Notes: generated by a model not told the origin, from the letters alone. 64,000 nucleotides of DNA from Onchocerca lupi (GCA_028564675.1 JAOVVO010000164.1:1-64000), one strand, 5' to 3'; shown: positions 26,913 through 40,225, numbered from the stretch's first letter. Translations and numbers: made by a program.

Positions 26913-29900
26913 TTTGCTTATATTGACTTCAGATAACCTGTTAATAAGCATTTGTTTCAATAACTTGTATACAGTCGGAAACTAGCTGTAATTTAATTTG
27001 TAAACAAGAATGTAGATAAACTTTGTTCTGTTTGTAAACATCTAAAAACCACCATTGAATATACCCTGCGTGGCTTGATTAGATGGTAGAATTTGGGACA
27101 AAATTCAATGCTTTAAAGAAGGAATAGCATATAAGATGTTTACAACATTCTGCAACCATCGTTAGCATTTTTTGAGCAATCGCAACAAGCTGAAAATATT
27201 TTGATGTTTTGAACAGCTCAATTTCAAAATTGTGTAAAGTATTCTTTATGCTAATCATAATGCTAAAATGTGAATTTCAAATCTGAAATATACTCTTCTT
27301 AAGAAATGAAGATTTAATCTTGCAGTGGATGTTTTTTCCAATTTCTACAAATTGCCAGTTGGCATTTGTTTCTTACAACAATTTTCTTTTTTATTTTAGA
27401 ACAAATTTTACATGATTCCTTTATATTGTGTCCATGGCAACGATTTAAAAAACATATCGACTGGGGAAAAGAAATTGAATGATAGTTTTTTGTTGAGTAC
27501 ATATTTACTTTAGCTTGTTTTTGAAAAGTAATTTTTCACAATCGTTGTTTAAATTAGTTTTCTTTTCCGTTTGTTTTTTTCCTTTTTTTTTTTTTGCAAT
27601 CAATAATTTCATTGCTCATATTGTAACAACATTTAGAAAATAATTTCGGTAGAAACATTAGATTTATAATAATTTTTCAGCATCTTGAGAATCCAACTTG
27701 ACACTTCAAGATGCGATAAAGAAGCGTTATTATAATAAAGCTTGTATCTTCGAATTGAAGCCAAGTCATATTAGCTTATTATCCGAGAAATTCTATGATG
27801 ACATCTAGATTAGCTATTGGAAGAAATCAGTAATTGCTTCCTGATTACTGTAAGAGAGCTCAAAGCTTCCTGCTTTTCTACCATTTTTTGTTGATAAACG
27901 AAAACTTGAAATCATGCAGCATCAGTCAGTAAAACTTTTATCATAAAGCTGCATGCTGGAAAAAAATGCTGAAGATTAGTGCGAAATTGCTGAATTCGAT
28001 GATTTTACTTAATCACTATAAATTATTGTGCTGAATGTCGCAAGTTTGGAACTGCGGTTTTATGAGATTTTTTTTTTTTTTAATATGCAATATGGTTACG
28101 AAAACATTACTGCTGATACTTATTGCCTTTCAGCTTGAGCGATTTTAACTACAATAAATTGAATTCGATTATAACAGTCAAAAATTTAAAGATTAGAATA
28201 ATTTTTTTTAAATTCATTTAGTAAATGCCCATATTACTTTTTTTCCAAAAAAAAAAAAAAAAAAAATGAATGAACAAATAAATAAGCTCTTAATAGATAG
28301 TTGGAGAAAATTTCTGAAAATTAGCAGATATTAAATTTTCTTTTTTACCAGAAAAAAAACTCTTAATTGTCTTTTTCTGTTCAGGTGACAGAATCAAAGT
28401 GATGCGAAGTTCAGATTATTTTTTCAGAATTTATAAATATATTTGCCTTCTTGTCTCTTTGGAATTTATAAACATAGAAACACTCATCGAAAATTCTTTT
28501 TTGCAGTGGAATTTTTGTGAGTGGAATATGTTGTAAATAATACTTTTAACAATATTATTTTTAGGTCAAATTTCGCTATCTTTATCAGGCGAAATTATTT
28601 AATTATCTTTCGCAGTTATCGCCTCCATATTGTAACATCAATGTAAATGGAGAGGAAGGAGTAACACAGCTGTAGTATGTCGTTTCTCGAAAAAGACTTG
28701 AATTTAGTTCGAAATTTGATATTCACTAATTCGGCATATAATTATGTTCGGAGGAATTACATTTTTTTTTTCTTTTTTTTTTTATTACCAAATTCTTTGT
28801 CGAATTTATTGTTCATTGCAATTTTTATAATTATTGTTTCGATTGCAATTTATGTAACCTCTAAGTAGTTTGATGAAAAATTATGGAAACAATGACAAAA
28901 GTACAGATAAATGGAGAACGAAACGAAATTATGAAAAATTAAACGTGGTAAACATAATGCTCAAGTCCGGAAATAATTATTCAAATGATTTACTCGTGTT
29001 CAAAGAAATCTAAAATTTTGATTGTTTGCAAATAATAGGAAGATAAAAGAAGAAAGATTCTGTAAAACTGAACATTCAATAGAATCACATAATTAAAAAC
29101 ATCTTCTTCCACTCTTGGACATTTTCAACGGTACCGTCACTAAGTTCGAATGCAAAAATGTTTAATAATTCATTTAAAAAAATTATATAGTTTCGCATAC
29201 ATTTATAATAATTTCATGTTGAGAATCAGTTTTTTTCAGATTCTTATTTCAAGAAAATTGAAGTACTGAATAAAATATTGTTGCATTTTACGTAGGCCAA
29301 TACACTTTTTTCTCTTATATTCAATATCTCATCAATGACTTACTGATTCTATTTCTCATCATTAAGTTATCACTAAAGTAAAATCCGTTGATATCATTTC
29401 AAATTATCACTAAGGAAAATTTCAGTGCGAAAGAAAGAAGCATATGAAGTAGAGAAGAAACGTACCGTATTAATTATCCGGAAATATTGAATACAAACAG
29501 CGAATAAGAATGCAAAGTAAAATAGTTATAACTTCGACAGCATATCATTCCAAGCCAAACAGTTTCCGTAATTTCCGTCGCATTCGTTGATGTCAGATAT
29601 AAATGACATTAAATTTCTATGACTGAATCTAAATTTATAAATCCACTCAGTCTATATATATCGTCTATACCTTCCTTACTGATAAAATTGCTTATAGTTT
29701 CATTTTTCCCTTTTTTTTTCTTTGGCAATTTTTTTGGACAATTTTAAAATTTAGGCGAAATTTGAAAGTTTAGAAAAATGAAAAATTTGTCATATTCCAT
29801 TAATTCATAGAAAGTGAAGCTGAAGGCGCAAGAAAAACGGAGATTTAGTATAGCTTTAACAAATTTCAATAGTATTTTCTTGCAATGATGCTCATACGTT

Positions 29901-30871
29901 CATTTCAATTGATTGTTGGGCCAGGAATAAAAAAGAAGTAGGAGGGGAATCAGGCTGCTTTTATGCAGTTTGACAGTTGGGCTGGCCTAGTTTACTAATG
30001 AAAGATTACTGTCTCATACGAATTAAAGATCTTGTTGCTACCTTGAAATGACTCGTTGAAATGTGAGGAGCTTTTTGTAAGTAAGAAGCTTAAATTTTTT
30101 TTTTTCACGAAATCATTTTAAACCATTTACAACACATTTCACTTAAAGAGTATAGATGTATGGATGTTATGTGAGCCTATCTTCTCACTATTTCCAGGCC
30201 TTATCAGCATTCATATAAACTCATTTACTCCTTTCTTTTAACAATTTATCAAATTCTTCCTTTTATTTTTCATTCTTTTTTTTCATTTTTTCTTTTTCCT
30301 AAAAAATTCCCTCGAGGCAATTTACTTTTACGATTCATTCAGCAGTATCTTCCAATTAATTATCATGATTTCTTCACTAAAAACTTTTATTTCGATCTTC
30401 TTCAAAATATTTCATCCATTTTTCCAGCTTTTAAAGTTTTTCATTTAGGAAAAAAAAAAAAGAAAAAGTACTCGTAGAAATAATTGTGCTGGATAAATGC
30501 TTTCGGATTAATCTGTTTGTAAAAAGAATGGAAATAGTATCATAGTGTGTGTAATTTCAATTGTCATCAATATATGATTTCAATTTTGTCATGCCGCAAT
30601 TCTCAAGAGTTTTTTATTTTTTGCCATCAATAAAATGCATAGATCTATTCGCTTGGAAAATTTAAAAGTCATTATTGTTTTTAAATAAAAAAATATACGA
30701 TTAGTAATACAAAGATGGTACCATTGTAAATCTAAATATTGCGATACTAATCATCATTATCTGTTGTTGGAACAAATCAACAAGTATAATATGATTTATT
30801 TACAGGACAAAACAAAATGCAACTAAAGAAATATTCAACAATAGAAAATCAAAAAATCCAAAAAATTTGAA

Positions 30872-33800
30872 ATGTTTGAGCAATTATTTGATTTTAACGG
30901 AATGGCAAATGCTGTAGGAGGAATTTATATATCCATTGGAATTACTGGTGCTTTATGTAATATGGTAACACTGTTAATGATAACATCATATCGGATGTAT
31001 CACTTGTCAGCCTACACTATTATGGCTAATCTTGCATTGTCTGATGCTGTCATGCTCATTATTGCTGGTCTCGTTTGTGGCCTCAATATTATCCAAGTGC
31101 CTTTTCACAATTATGACAGTGCTGCCAATAATTCTGTTGATCCACTGAATAGCAGCAAATCAATTTTAAGCCCAAAATTTAGCAAAATTTTTGATCATAA
31201 TCACACAAATCCTATGACTAACTTCCCAATTTTAAAGATGAGTGAAGTTCAAAATCAATCATACGACATAAACAGAAATCAAATCAATACACTTCTGGAA
31301 GATTTGCATTTTTCCTTGTTTTTGTTATCGTTTCTTGAAATAGCTTCCTGGACGGCAGGAATAATGAGTTACGCATTCTTGGGCATCAATCGTTGTGTTG
31401 CTATTTGCTTTTACCGTACACGTGCCAAAACAATCAATCGCGTGTCATTCGCGCTTCTTGGTTCTACAGTAACATGGATTATCGGCATTTTTACAGGTTC
31501 ACTCTTTCATTCTAATGTTTCAATAATAATTCAACCTGAGCATTAGACAGAACATCAAGTGTCCCGAATTTCTAGTAAATACAGAAATGAGGGCAAAACA
31601 AAAAAAAAAAAAAAAAAAAAGACGGTTGTATTGGCGCAAATAATTGATTTCATACTTCAAAGTGGTTTTTAAAAGAATAAGCAACGAGATTATAGGGAAT
31701 TTCCGCAAATCTCAAATACTGTAATGTCCTTTGATACTTTTGAAGAGATGACTTATTGTTGGAAAATATGCATTTTTATACTCAATCCTCTGCTTTATAC
31801 GTGGTCATCCTTTTCTGATCACTGATTTCTGTTTCATTTTCACTCCATCTGATATGAAACGAACTAAAATCTGCTTCAGTAAGCTTTAATTTACCTTTTT
31901 CTTTATTTGTATTAGTTATTTTTCGAGTAATGATTAGGCTTTCAGCTTATTTTGGAACAATGCCTGTGCCATTGATGGGTATGCGAACTGATATGTGGAC
32001 AGTAAGCTTTTTGAATACAGCTGGAAGAAGGTCAGGTAGAGTGAATTTCTTAATTCTGGACAAGATATCATCTATTTTTTCTCATATATTTCTCGTTTAA
32101 AAGATATTTGAGAAATAAAATTTTCTTGCTTGATTAGAATCATAAATTCTAAACTTGAGAAGAATGTTTATCCGGAAATTGAAATTATAGGTATCCTTTC
32201 ATTTGAAATTATTTCTATTTTTTAAGAAAAATAGTCCAGAAGTTATTTCTGAAATATAACCATTTATAGCGGTATTTCTCGTGCTTGTGTCATTCTTCAA
32301 CTCTGCCAGCATATTAGCACAATGGTTGTGTTCTTTAATGGTACTTGTAAAAATACACAAAGTTCGGCAAAAAATTAATTGCAATAAGTTGCATATTGGC
32401 AGTGCTAAAAGATTTAAAAAACAAGTAAGCTGTTTTTATCATAATATTTTAAATATATTTTAGTTCCTGAAAAGCAATATGTACTTGGTACAAAAAAAAA
32501 AAAAAAATGTCATAATAGAACTGGTCAACAAAACTTGGTAAATGCATGCATGATTGCGTTTTCTTGTTATACAAAGATTTAATCAAGAGTAAAAGCTTTT
32601 TTTCCAGGCTTGTTTAACAGCAACCTTTTTTAAGCTTAGCTTATTCAACATTAGCCTATTTTCTTTCAGGCTCGTTTAACATTTCAATTTTTTTATCCAT
32701 CCCTCATTTGCACCATTTCATCAATTATATTCTTTGCTAAACCATTCATGAAAGATATGTTGACCAATTGGCAGTTTGTTTTTCTACATTTGGTAAGTCA
32801 ACATTGTAAAATCGAGGGACATCTTTTTCGTCATTAATGAATAGCCTCTTTTGCGGAAAAAACTAAACTGATGAGATGTAACTTTTGATTTTTTGTCACA
32901 AGTTCCTATAAAAATTTATTGAACAAAGGCCTTATACAAACTATTCCGTTTAATCCGCCTGATGATCAAATCTCATCGCTTAGTTTTAGTTAACTGACAT
33001 AAGGCTTACTTAAAAGTCATTATAGCCCTCGTTAAATGATTAGATATCTCACGACAATAATATCTTTTTTTTTTCCATTAAGCTTTTGCAACTTTTAAGT
33101 AATCAATGATGAAGTTGCATAAGTTTAATACAATTCTAATTTGTAGCAATTGAAAAAATTTTTTTAATTAAAATCATTGCTGTGCAAAAAGATGAAGTGT
33201 AGTATTTATAGATTTGGCTATGTAACCATATGTGTAATCCATTTATCTATGCATATTTCAACGAACGTATGCGTTTAACCTATGAGCAATGGTTGACATG
33301 TGCGCCCTTACGAAAGTGTATCCGTAAACTCAAGAAACAGTATTCACGAAAACACGGGGAACTTGTACGAGGATCAAAGTAAATCCTCAAAAGAATTTAG
33401 ATTTGAATAATTGTAATGATTCTATGAATTTTAATGGACTATTTCAGCGAGAAATATCATTCAGAAAGATATAAAGAAATAGCATTATTCTCTGATAAGA
33501 AAAGCAGGAGTAAAGTATTTAATCTGATCTAAATCAGATCAAATAATGGAACAATTCTCGAGTACAATTTGGGTAGGAAATAAAGAGGAACAATGGTATC
33601 ACGCCATTACACTACTGCAAAATATAAGCGATGAATTGAATTGCAATTTGGAATGTTGCAGGCGATTGAATACAGCAGCTGCATCGATGACAAAAAATTC
33701 ACATTGGCGTAATCGAACCAATCAGAGTGATAATTTTGTACGATCAAGCCTGCAAATGCAAAGTCGTGATTTTGAACAATTTTGTGAAGTGATGATGAGT

Positions 33801-34019
33801 GTCAATACAGCAAATGAAAGTAGCGAAGGATGGACGGAAAGTAGCAGTGATACGGAAGCGGAACCCATCAATGCAACGATCGATGCAGCACAGCAAGCAT
33901 CATCACGACGTAACAATATGCGTGCTGGAAAAGGCATGGAATTGAATTCTCTTGTTTTCGATTTGGGACGTCAAACAGTAGAACACTGGGCTTATTTCGC
34001 TAAAAAAGCAAGCCTTTAA
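30872..34019 (+). CDS. Srx-like seven-transmembrane receptor with long cytoplasmic tail
   Basis: Exons: 30872-31496, 31946-31978, 32270-32424, 32670-32792, 33212-33378, 33448-33509 and 33577-34019; all in phase, about 535 residues. Transmembrane segments 1-4 are in exon 1: GIYISIGITGALCNMV, IMANLALSDAVMLII, then after a roughly 70-residue polar insert LFLLSFLEIASWTAG, and SFALLGSTVTWIIG. NRC replaces the DRY box (GINRCVAICFY). TM5 is AVFLVLVSFFNSAS, TM6 is in the 32670 exon, and TM7 carries NPFIYAYF (NPxxY). The pattern matches nematode serpentine class X receptors or related peptide receptors; the ligand is unknown. The final 150 residues (Ser/Glu-rich, polar) come from a frame with its own ATG at 33546. 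Either exon 6 splices into it at 33577, or the receptor stops at 33532 and this is a separate protein. The 33-base second exon is the least certain join. Confidence 0.78.
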
Positions 34020-34187
34020 TGATCTATACTCTTTCACAGAGCAAATTTCCGATTTCCTGTTGTCTGCAATATTCCAAAAATATATTCCGGACATGCATCA
34101 GTTTCTTTCATTCAAATGTAAATTGATTAGCTGACATAATATGAGTATTTCATGCATGATAAAAAAGAGACAAAAGGATATTTTGCG

Positions 34188-34322
34188 AATAAAGTGCCTT
34201 ATTGTTAAGCAAATTGATCTCTCTCTCTCTCTGTCATACCCTTCTTTATTCCTATCTATTTCAATATGCACGACTTAGATGGAATTATATTTATCAAATC
34301 AATGTTAAACCAAGCGAATAAA
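34188..34322 (+). terminator. Two AATAAA signals downstream of the receptor gene
   Basis: AATAAA at 34188-34193 and again at 34317-34322, 169 and 298 bases after the stop at 34019. The second is 125 bases before the start of the next same-strand gene. Between them is a (CT)n tract at about 34219-34234. Confidence 0.5.
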
Positions 34323-34446
34323 CACTGTACTTATTGAGTGAAAATTGCACTTTATCGAATGAAAATCAATCCACCGAATCGAAATTAATCCTCAGCAATT
34401 TATCGCAACCCGTTGGGATGTCCAATTTCACTGATTGCTGTACAAC

Positions 34447-37400
34447 ATGGCGGAAATTTTAAATTTTGCCGTCAAGCGGGAAGCTTCCCGCTGTTTGGAG
34501 GTATAGTTAGTTGAGGATTCCCGGTGTCTTCGGGTTATGCTGGAAGAGAGGTCAGGCTGTCGTATGGAGAATAGATTACTACGCATAATGGTATTATGCC
34601 TGAATGGTAGCTCGAGAAGTGAAGATTTCTTATGTAAAGTACAAAGAATGTTTAGGAAAATCCTGACCGTTTGTCGGATAAGAAATTCGTTTTCTGGATT
34701 TGTAGAATGGCATCTTATCATTGTCTGTAATTACTGTTGAGCAACCATAAATTTCAGCCCTACGGCTTGGGTATTACCGGATTAGATGACTATACGTTTT
34801 CTGAAAAGTATATATCCGGTCAACTGAACCGTACAAAGCAAAGAATCATTCTATATTGAAGGTCGACAAAATTCTGTTCTTCAGTAACAGGGAAAAATCG
34901 AAAATACATAGTAATGATTAATTTCATTTTGATTGTTCTCATTTTACCTCAAAATATGATTTTCTAATTTGAAAGATTAATAAAAGGATTGTATCAGTAA
35001 GCTGAAATTAAATAAAACTAGCAGCAGTATGTTTATTTTGCAGTGCTGGAATTGTCTGATAAGGAGTCTGATGATTCGAAAGAGGATGATTCTAAAGAAG
35101 ATCGATGGGGAAGACGTCAATTCAGTACGTTTCTAAAATTTTCTAAAAACACTTGAATCATAAAGATCCCGCTGTTTCTAGTCACGCTTCTACTGTTTTC
35201 TGTGTTTACATTGTGTGTATGTATATGTGTATTTGCGTATACATATCTTGTCCTAGAACCTTTTGGATATATACATCGTACCTTGTACCATCTATTCTAT
35301 CCAGCTATTGTTTTTTCACGGCTTGATTGGTTTCTCTAAGCGGTTTTTGAGTTGTTATGTTCAGGATTAGCCGAACGTTCGTGACATGCATTATCGCATG
35401 CAGGACATAGAATATTTGTACCTGAAAGTGGTTTGCGCATTATTCTTCAAACTAATTTTAATGTGTTCACTGTCAGTGATTGAGAATAATGTGAACTTTG
35501 ATAACAATAATGTCTAAACTAAACGTTAAATATGCTATGTACTGCCAAAAATGCATTTTTCGATAAACATTGGAATGAATGTTGTTATTATGCTGATATT
35601 AAAATTATTTAAGGTTTTCAATTTTCAATATGCAAGCATAATATCTTTTTGTATAAAACCACATATTTGGTTCATTTCCAGGTGTCGGAAAACGAGAATG
35701 CTTCATCTGTGAAAAACTGAACGAAACTGAAGATAGGGAATTTGTTCGTCGTTCTTCAATTAGCGTTGAAAGTAATTATAGTGGCGAGCATGCAATCACT
35801 ATTGACGAAGATGCTTCTGTTTTCGGTCATAATAAAATCAGGAAATGCAGTTTCCCATCGTGCACTCTGCGATTCCATGAAAACTGCTTTTTGATTTTTA
35901 CAGAAGGTTCTCCAAATGGCCCAAGTTTTTTGTCAAGAAAATCCTCTATTTATTGAAATGAACAAAATAATTGTTATCATACTGTTCATAATTTTGAATT
36001 TGTACTCCGATGTACGAGAATTAAATTTTCAGGTGATTTCCTACCAAGAATCCATATACTGGATAGACATGGTGATCTCTGCATTAATTTAAAAGATAGT
36101 AAGAAGTGGATATGTCCTCAACATGAATGCAATTTTTGTCATCAGGAGCTTTTGCGAACACGGGCTTTTCAAGGTATTCATTTTTTAACGTTTTGCTACA
36201 ATATTGTAATTTGTCAATTTTTATAATCTAAATTTTCCTCAGATGTTTTCATTACGGATTGCAAACTCATCATTTTAGAAATGCTACACGATGAAAAAGA
36301 CATTTACTCTTTTTGTAAGCATTTAAAGAGTTTTTGAAGTTAATCGAACAGGAAATTTTATATTCAGTTAGAATAATAGTTGCAGTTTTTCCCGAAGAAG
36401 CCTATAATAACTTGTTATTAATTTCTAGGGAAATTTATACGTTGCGTAAAGTGTGTGTTCGCTTGGCATCGTTCATGCGTTATAGTTGGTTCACTGCATA
36501 TGGATCAAAAACGTGATCGCTATGTGCTTTGCCCAAGACATAACTCTGTGAAACGTGTATCAAAACGAAATATTCCATACTGCATTAAATGTGAAAATTC
36601 TTTCGGTAACATTTACAATAAAGAGAAAGAAAATAGTGGAAAACTATGCTCTAATTTGGTGAGGCATGAATTACTAATTATAATAAAACTTTCCTTGTAG
36701 ATTCTTTTATTCTTTTGTAGAAAATGAATCTCAAAAAATGGCATGTGACTCTTGCATACGTTCTTTTTGCCACAGTTGTGTTGGGAAAAATAAAAACAAA
36801 GAAGTGAAAGCCGAAAGTAATTCATTTGTATGTGATTTCTGTCGATGCTTCGATTTTCCGAGAATTGGTGACTACGTTCTGGCAACATACAAATCTAAGT
36901 AAAAGTCTTTTTTCTTTTCATCTGAAATGAAAATTTAATGCATATCGCATTTACAAAACTCATACTATTTTGAATTTCTATGAAAAATATTTGAGAATTT
37001 TTCGCTAATAGTTCAAGGAAATATATTTTTTCAATTTGAATTTTGCGGAAATGAAGGAAAATAAAAATCATGAATTTTAATAAAATAAGGATCTGTAAAC
37101 GATATGTTTGTTGCCCCAATTTTTTCTGATTAACCTTGTCTTGCAATATTTTAAATAATTTAATAAAGAGATTTGTATAAAAATATTATTTTTCAGATTT
37201 TGGCCCGCAAGGACGCTTCATGCTGATTTATTACCAGTATCGTTGTATTCTGTAAATAATTTTGTTGAAAAACTTCGTAAGGTATTGATATTTCTTATAA
37301 TTATGTCTCAAAACTGGAAGCTGTATTATTCGTCTCATTACTTTGTGGAAAGTTCTCGTTTTTCTGCGGATCTCTTATGTAATTTTTTATGTTTTGTTTT

Positions 37401-40225
37401 AGCCAGGCTATGTTCTTGTGGAATGGATTGAAGGACTGAATATACCAAATTATGATGTCGTAACATGTAGAGACTTGGTTTCATTTCCAAAAACACTAAA
37501 TTGTTCATTTTGGAATCGTATGAAGATACATGCAAACATTTATAAAGGTTTCCGTATCATTGTTTTTTAGATTACTTTGTGTATGTGCTATATAGTGGTG
37601 CCATAGAAATTATTATAGAAACATACAATGCTGTTTAGATAAGTGAAATTTTAGCTACCGAAGCTATATATGCGAATTCGAAAGCAGTAGTTGGTATCAA
37701 GCGTCCACTTCCACGAGAAGTCAAGGCAGAAATACTACCAAAATATACGAGAATTAAGGTGCTTTTTAAATCAAATATTTATTTTTAGATTTTGAACATT
37801 ATACTGTTTCATCATTTTACTCTCATCAGACTGCGAGAAATTATTTAGAGGGTTAAAAATCTTCTAGAAAATGAATAATCAGAGGGGTGAAAGACTGAGA
37901 GGGATAATAGCTGAAGTGAAGTCACAATTTTTGTGGGAATTTTGAAACCATGAGAAAGAGGATGCTGGCATATGAGAGAGGTGTAGTTGTATCATGAACT
38001 TCAGACAAATATAAATATGCGACTAGCTAGAGCGCGATCGAATATAGCGGAATTCGGTCACTGTAATTGTGAACCTATCAATGGAAAGCGTTGTACTGTT
38101 GCCCATGGTTGTTTGAATCGGATCTCGATGACAGAATGTCCTGAGGTTATTCTCTAGCTATTAAGTTCTTATTACTGTTAATTTTGTGGACATTAAATGT
38201 TACTGCAAATACTTGCGAATTTTGTAAAAAAAGTTGGGACGAAATTTTATTATTGTAGGATTGTGATGCGACCTACTTCGAACGGCGGAATGCACTCACA
38301 GGGGGTACAAAGCGGCAAGTTTTGAAAAGAACTGCAGGATTGCCTGGTGCTGAAAATTCTCTTCTACCGTCACAAAAGATGTGTACGAATAATTTTTTGC
38401 GGTATCATGATACCAATGATGATAAATTATTTATGGAAGAAAAACCAACCAAGTTGAAAGGTTTTGGTGCCTTTGCGAAGTGTGATATTGATAAAGTAAG
38501 GTATCAGTAAATGATGACTTAGCTTAAAATTTAAATTTTATCAATTTCATCAATGGATAATTCAAAATGGCGTAGTTTTGTATTTGATCGAATTAGCTTG
38601 TTTATTATTGTACCGAATACTTCCTTAGGTAATTAGATCGAGGAGAAAAAAACCATTAAATTCGTTCTTTTATAGCATTTTCAAATCTATTTCCAGTCGT
38701 ATATCTTTTTTTTTGAATATTAATCACAAATGAAATGACGAAGTAACAACACCATTGTACTGATATGGTATTGATTTGCTCTTTTAGGGTACTGATTTGA
38801 CCGAATACATTGGACAGGTGATAACAAAAGAAGAATACTTGGAAAAACTGCGATTTCGTAGTTTATTTAATGATTTGGAGGCATCATATTTTGGGATGCA
38901 GTTGACAAATGATTTTTACGTGGATGCACGAAATTATGGCAGTATCGCTCGGTCGTTCAACCATTCATGCGAACCTAACACGAAAGTGGATGCTGTGACG
39001 GTATGACCTCCGTTTACTATCTTGATTTTTTTATTGCGCAATTTATTTTTATCATAGTTTTTATTAGATCGTTTCTTTACAGGTTGATGGGATTTACAGA
39101 CTCAAAATCTCAACAATTAAGAATATCAAAAAAGGTATTTACTGACTTGGAATAATGGAGTTATTATGATTTTTGTATAATTGGCAATTAATTTTTTTTT
39201 TTTTTTTTTTGTTGTAATCGATCATTAAAATTTTTAGATGAAGAGTTAACCTTTGATTATGACACGGAAATTACTGAAGGTCTTGTGGGCATGGAATGCT
39301 TTTGTGGCTCTAAAAATTGTCGGCGCATAATTGGGGTAATTGATTTTTTATTAATCTTTATCCCTTTTTCTTTTTATTGGTTTTCCTTGCGCTTTTGCTG
39401 TATAATTGGAATTTCCCTTTCAGAAAAAAGCAAATGCAGCACGAAAAACTGCAAGTGTGAAAGGTTACTCTGTGTTGAATGAACAAACCAATAATGATAA
39501 CGGCGAAGATACTCAGTCGAGAACAACCGGATTTGAGAGTTTCAGTGGGGTGATTGTTTGTTTTCCATATTTTGGAAGGAAGTCCTTAATTTTTCAACTC
39601 ATTATGAGTCAACTTATTTATAGATCTATGGAAATAGCAATCATTGCAGTCGAGAACATATAGAAAAAAAGCAAAGAAAACATGCCAGAGAAAATAAAGA
39701 TAGAAGAAAAGATCAAGCTTGTAAGGTTTCTAGACTTTTAATTTGATCCTTTAATGATTTATTCTGTTTTGAGAAGTTTCTGGAAAAGTTGTTTCGTGCT
39801 ATTTTAAAAGAAAAGAAATCATAGACAAACATTTCTGATTGTTCAGATTTAGTATTCTAATATTTTTGGTGCCCAGATACGGTGAATTAAGGTTGTTTTA
39901 ATATGGACTTTTCAGCTTGCAATAATGGGGATTATTGATATGTAAATTTTGATAACTATGAGAAATGTTTGCTAATAACTTTCCCTACTTTTTCTCTTGA
40001 ATCCATCATATAGTTGCAGATTTTTCTGGACGGATTACTGAAAACGACGAAAATGTAGGAAGTGAAGCTGAAAAGTATTTGGATTTAGAAAAAGACTTTC
40101 TGGCAAATAAAGTTGTCAGTATTTCTGTGAAAGAGGTTCATCGTCGATCAAGGGGGCAGTTGATTGCCTTAGAAGATGAATTTTTTAGAGATTATGCTGC
40201 AAAGCAATTTAAGAAAGAAAAGTGA
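34447..40225 (+). CDS. mes-4: NSD/MES-4-type histone H3 lysine 36 methyltransferase
   Basis: Nineteen exons: 34447-34500, 34758-34830, 35044-35124, 35682-35906, 36033-36173, 36243-36314, 36429-36605, 36721-36898, 37197-37281, 37403-37547, 37655-37758, 38005-38145, 38259-38495, 38788-39000, 39083-39134, 39238-39335, 39424-39549, 39624-39720 and 40014-40225; about 836 residues, all in phase. It opens with MAEILNFAVKRE. PHD-type Cys/His fingers follow: CFIC with CSFPSC, HENC and CPQH; CVKCVFAWHRSC with CPRH; CDSC with CHSC and CDFCRC. A PWWP-like segment follows (GDYVLATYKSKFWPA, VLVEWIEG). The AWS domain shows CNCEP and CLNR. The SET domain shows LTEYIGQVI, SFNHSCEPNT and ELTFDYD, and the post-SET shows CFCGSKNC. 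This order is that of NSD proteins and C. elegans MES-4, which maintain H3K36 methylation on germline-expressed chromatin. The last exon either ends at TGA 40223 or uses the internal GTGAGT donor at 40222 and stops at 40383. Confidence 0.88.

Larger units (their letters stand above)
18741..30871. other. 12-kb AT-rich gene-poor region
   Basis: No assignable gene. The stretch is dominated by A/T, with many homopolymer runs of 9-20 (for example at about 20469, 24737, 25930, 26280, 26750, 28068 and 28247) and a TTA-type microsatellite at about 26892. Open frames of 60-75 codons (20546, 22400, 25261, 27314, 28677) have Lys/Asn/Ile/Phe-rich composition, no exon partners and no domain. The only stretch with protein-like complexity is at 21250-21683 on the minus strand, listed separately. 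Promoter elements of the receptor gene should lie at the right end. Confidence 0.6.

Noticed and set aside
28677..28868. Hydrophobic 63-codon frame with a poly-Phe core
   Set aside because: The Phe run is a poly(T) tract and the remainder is Ile/Leu-rich by base composition. No evidence of a real membrane protein.
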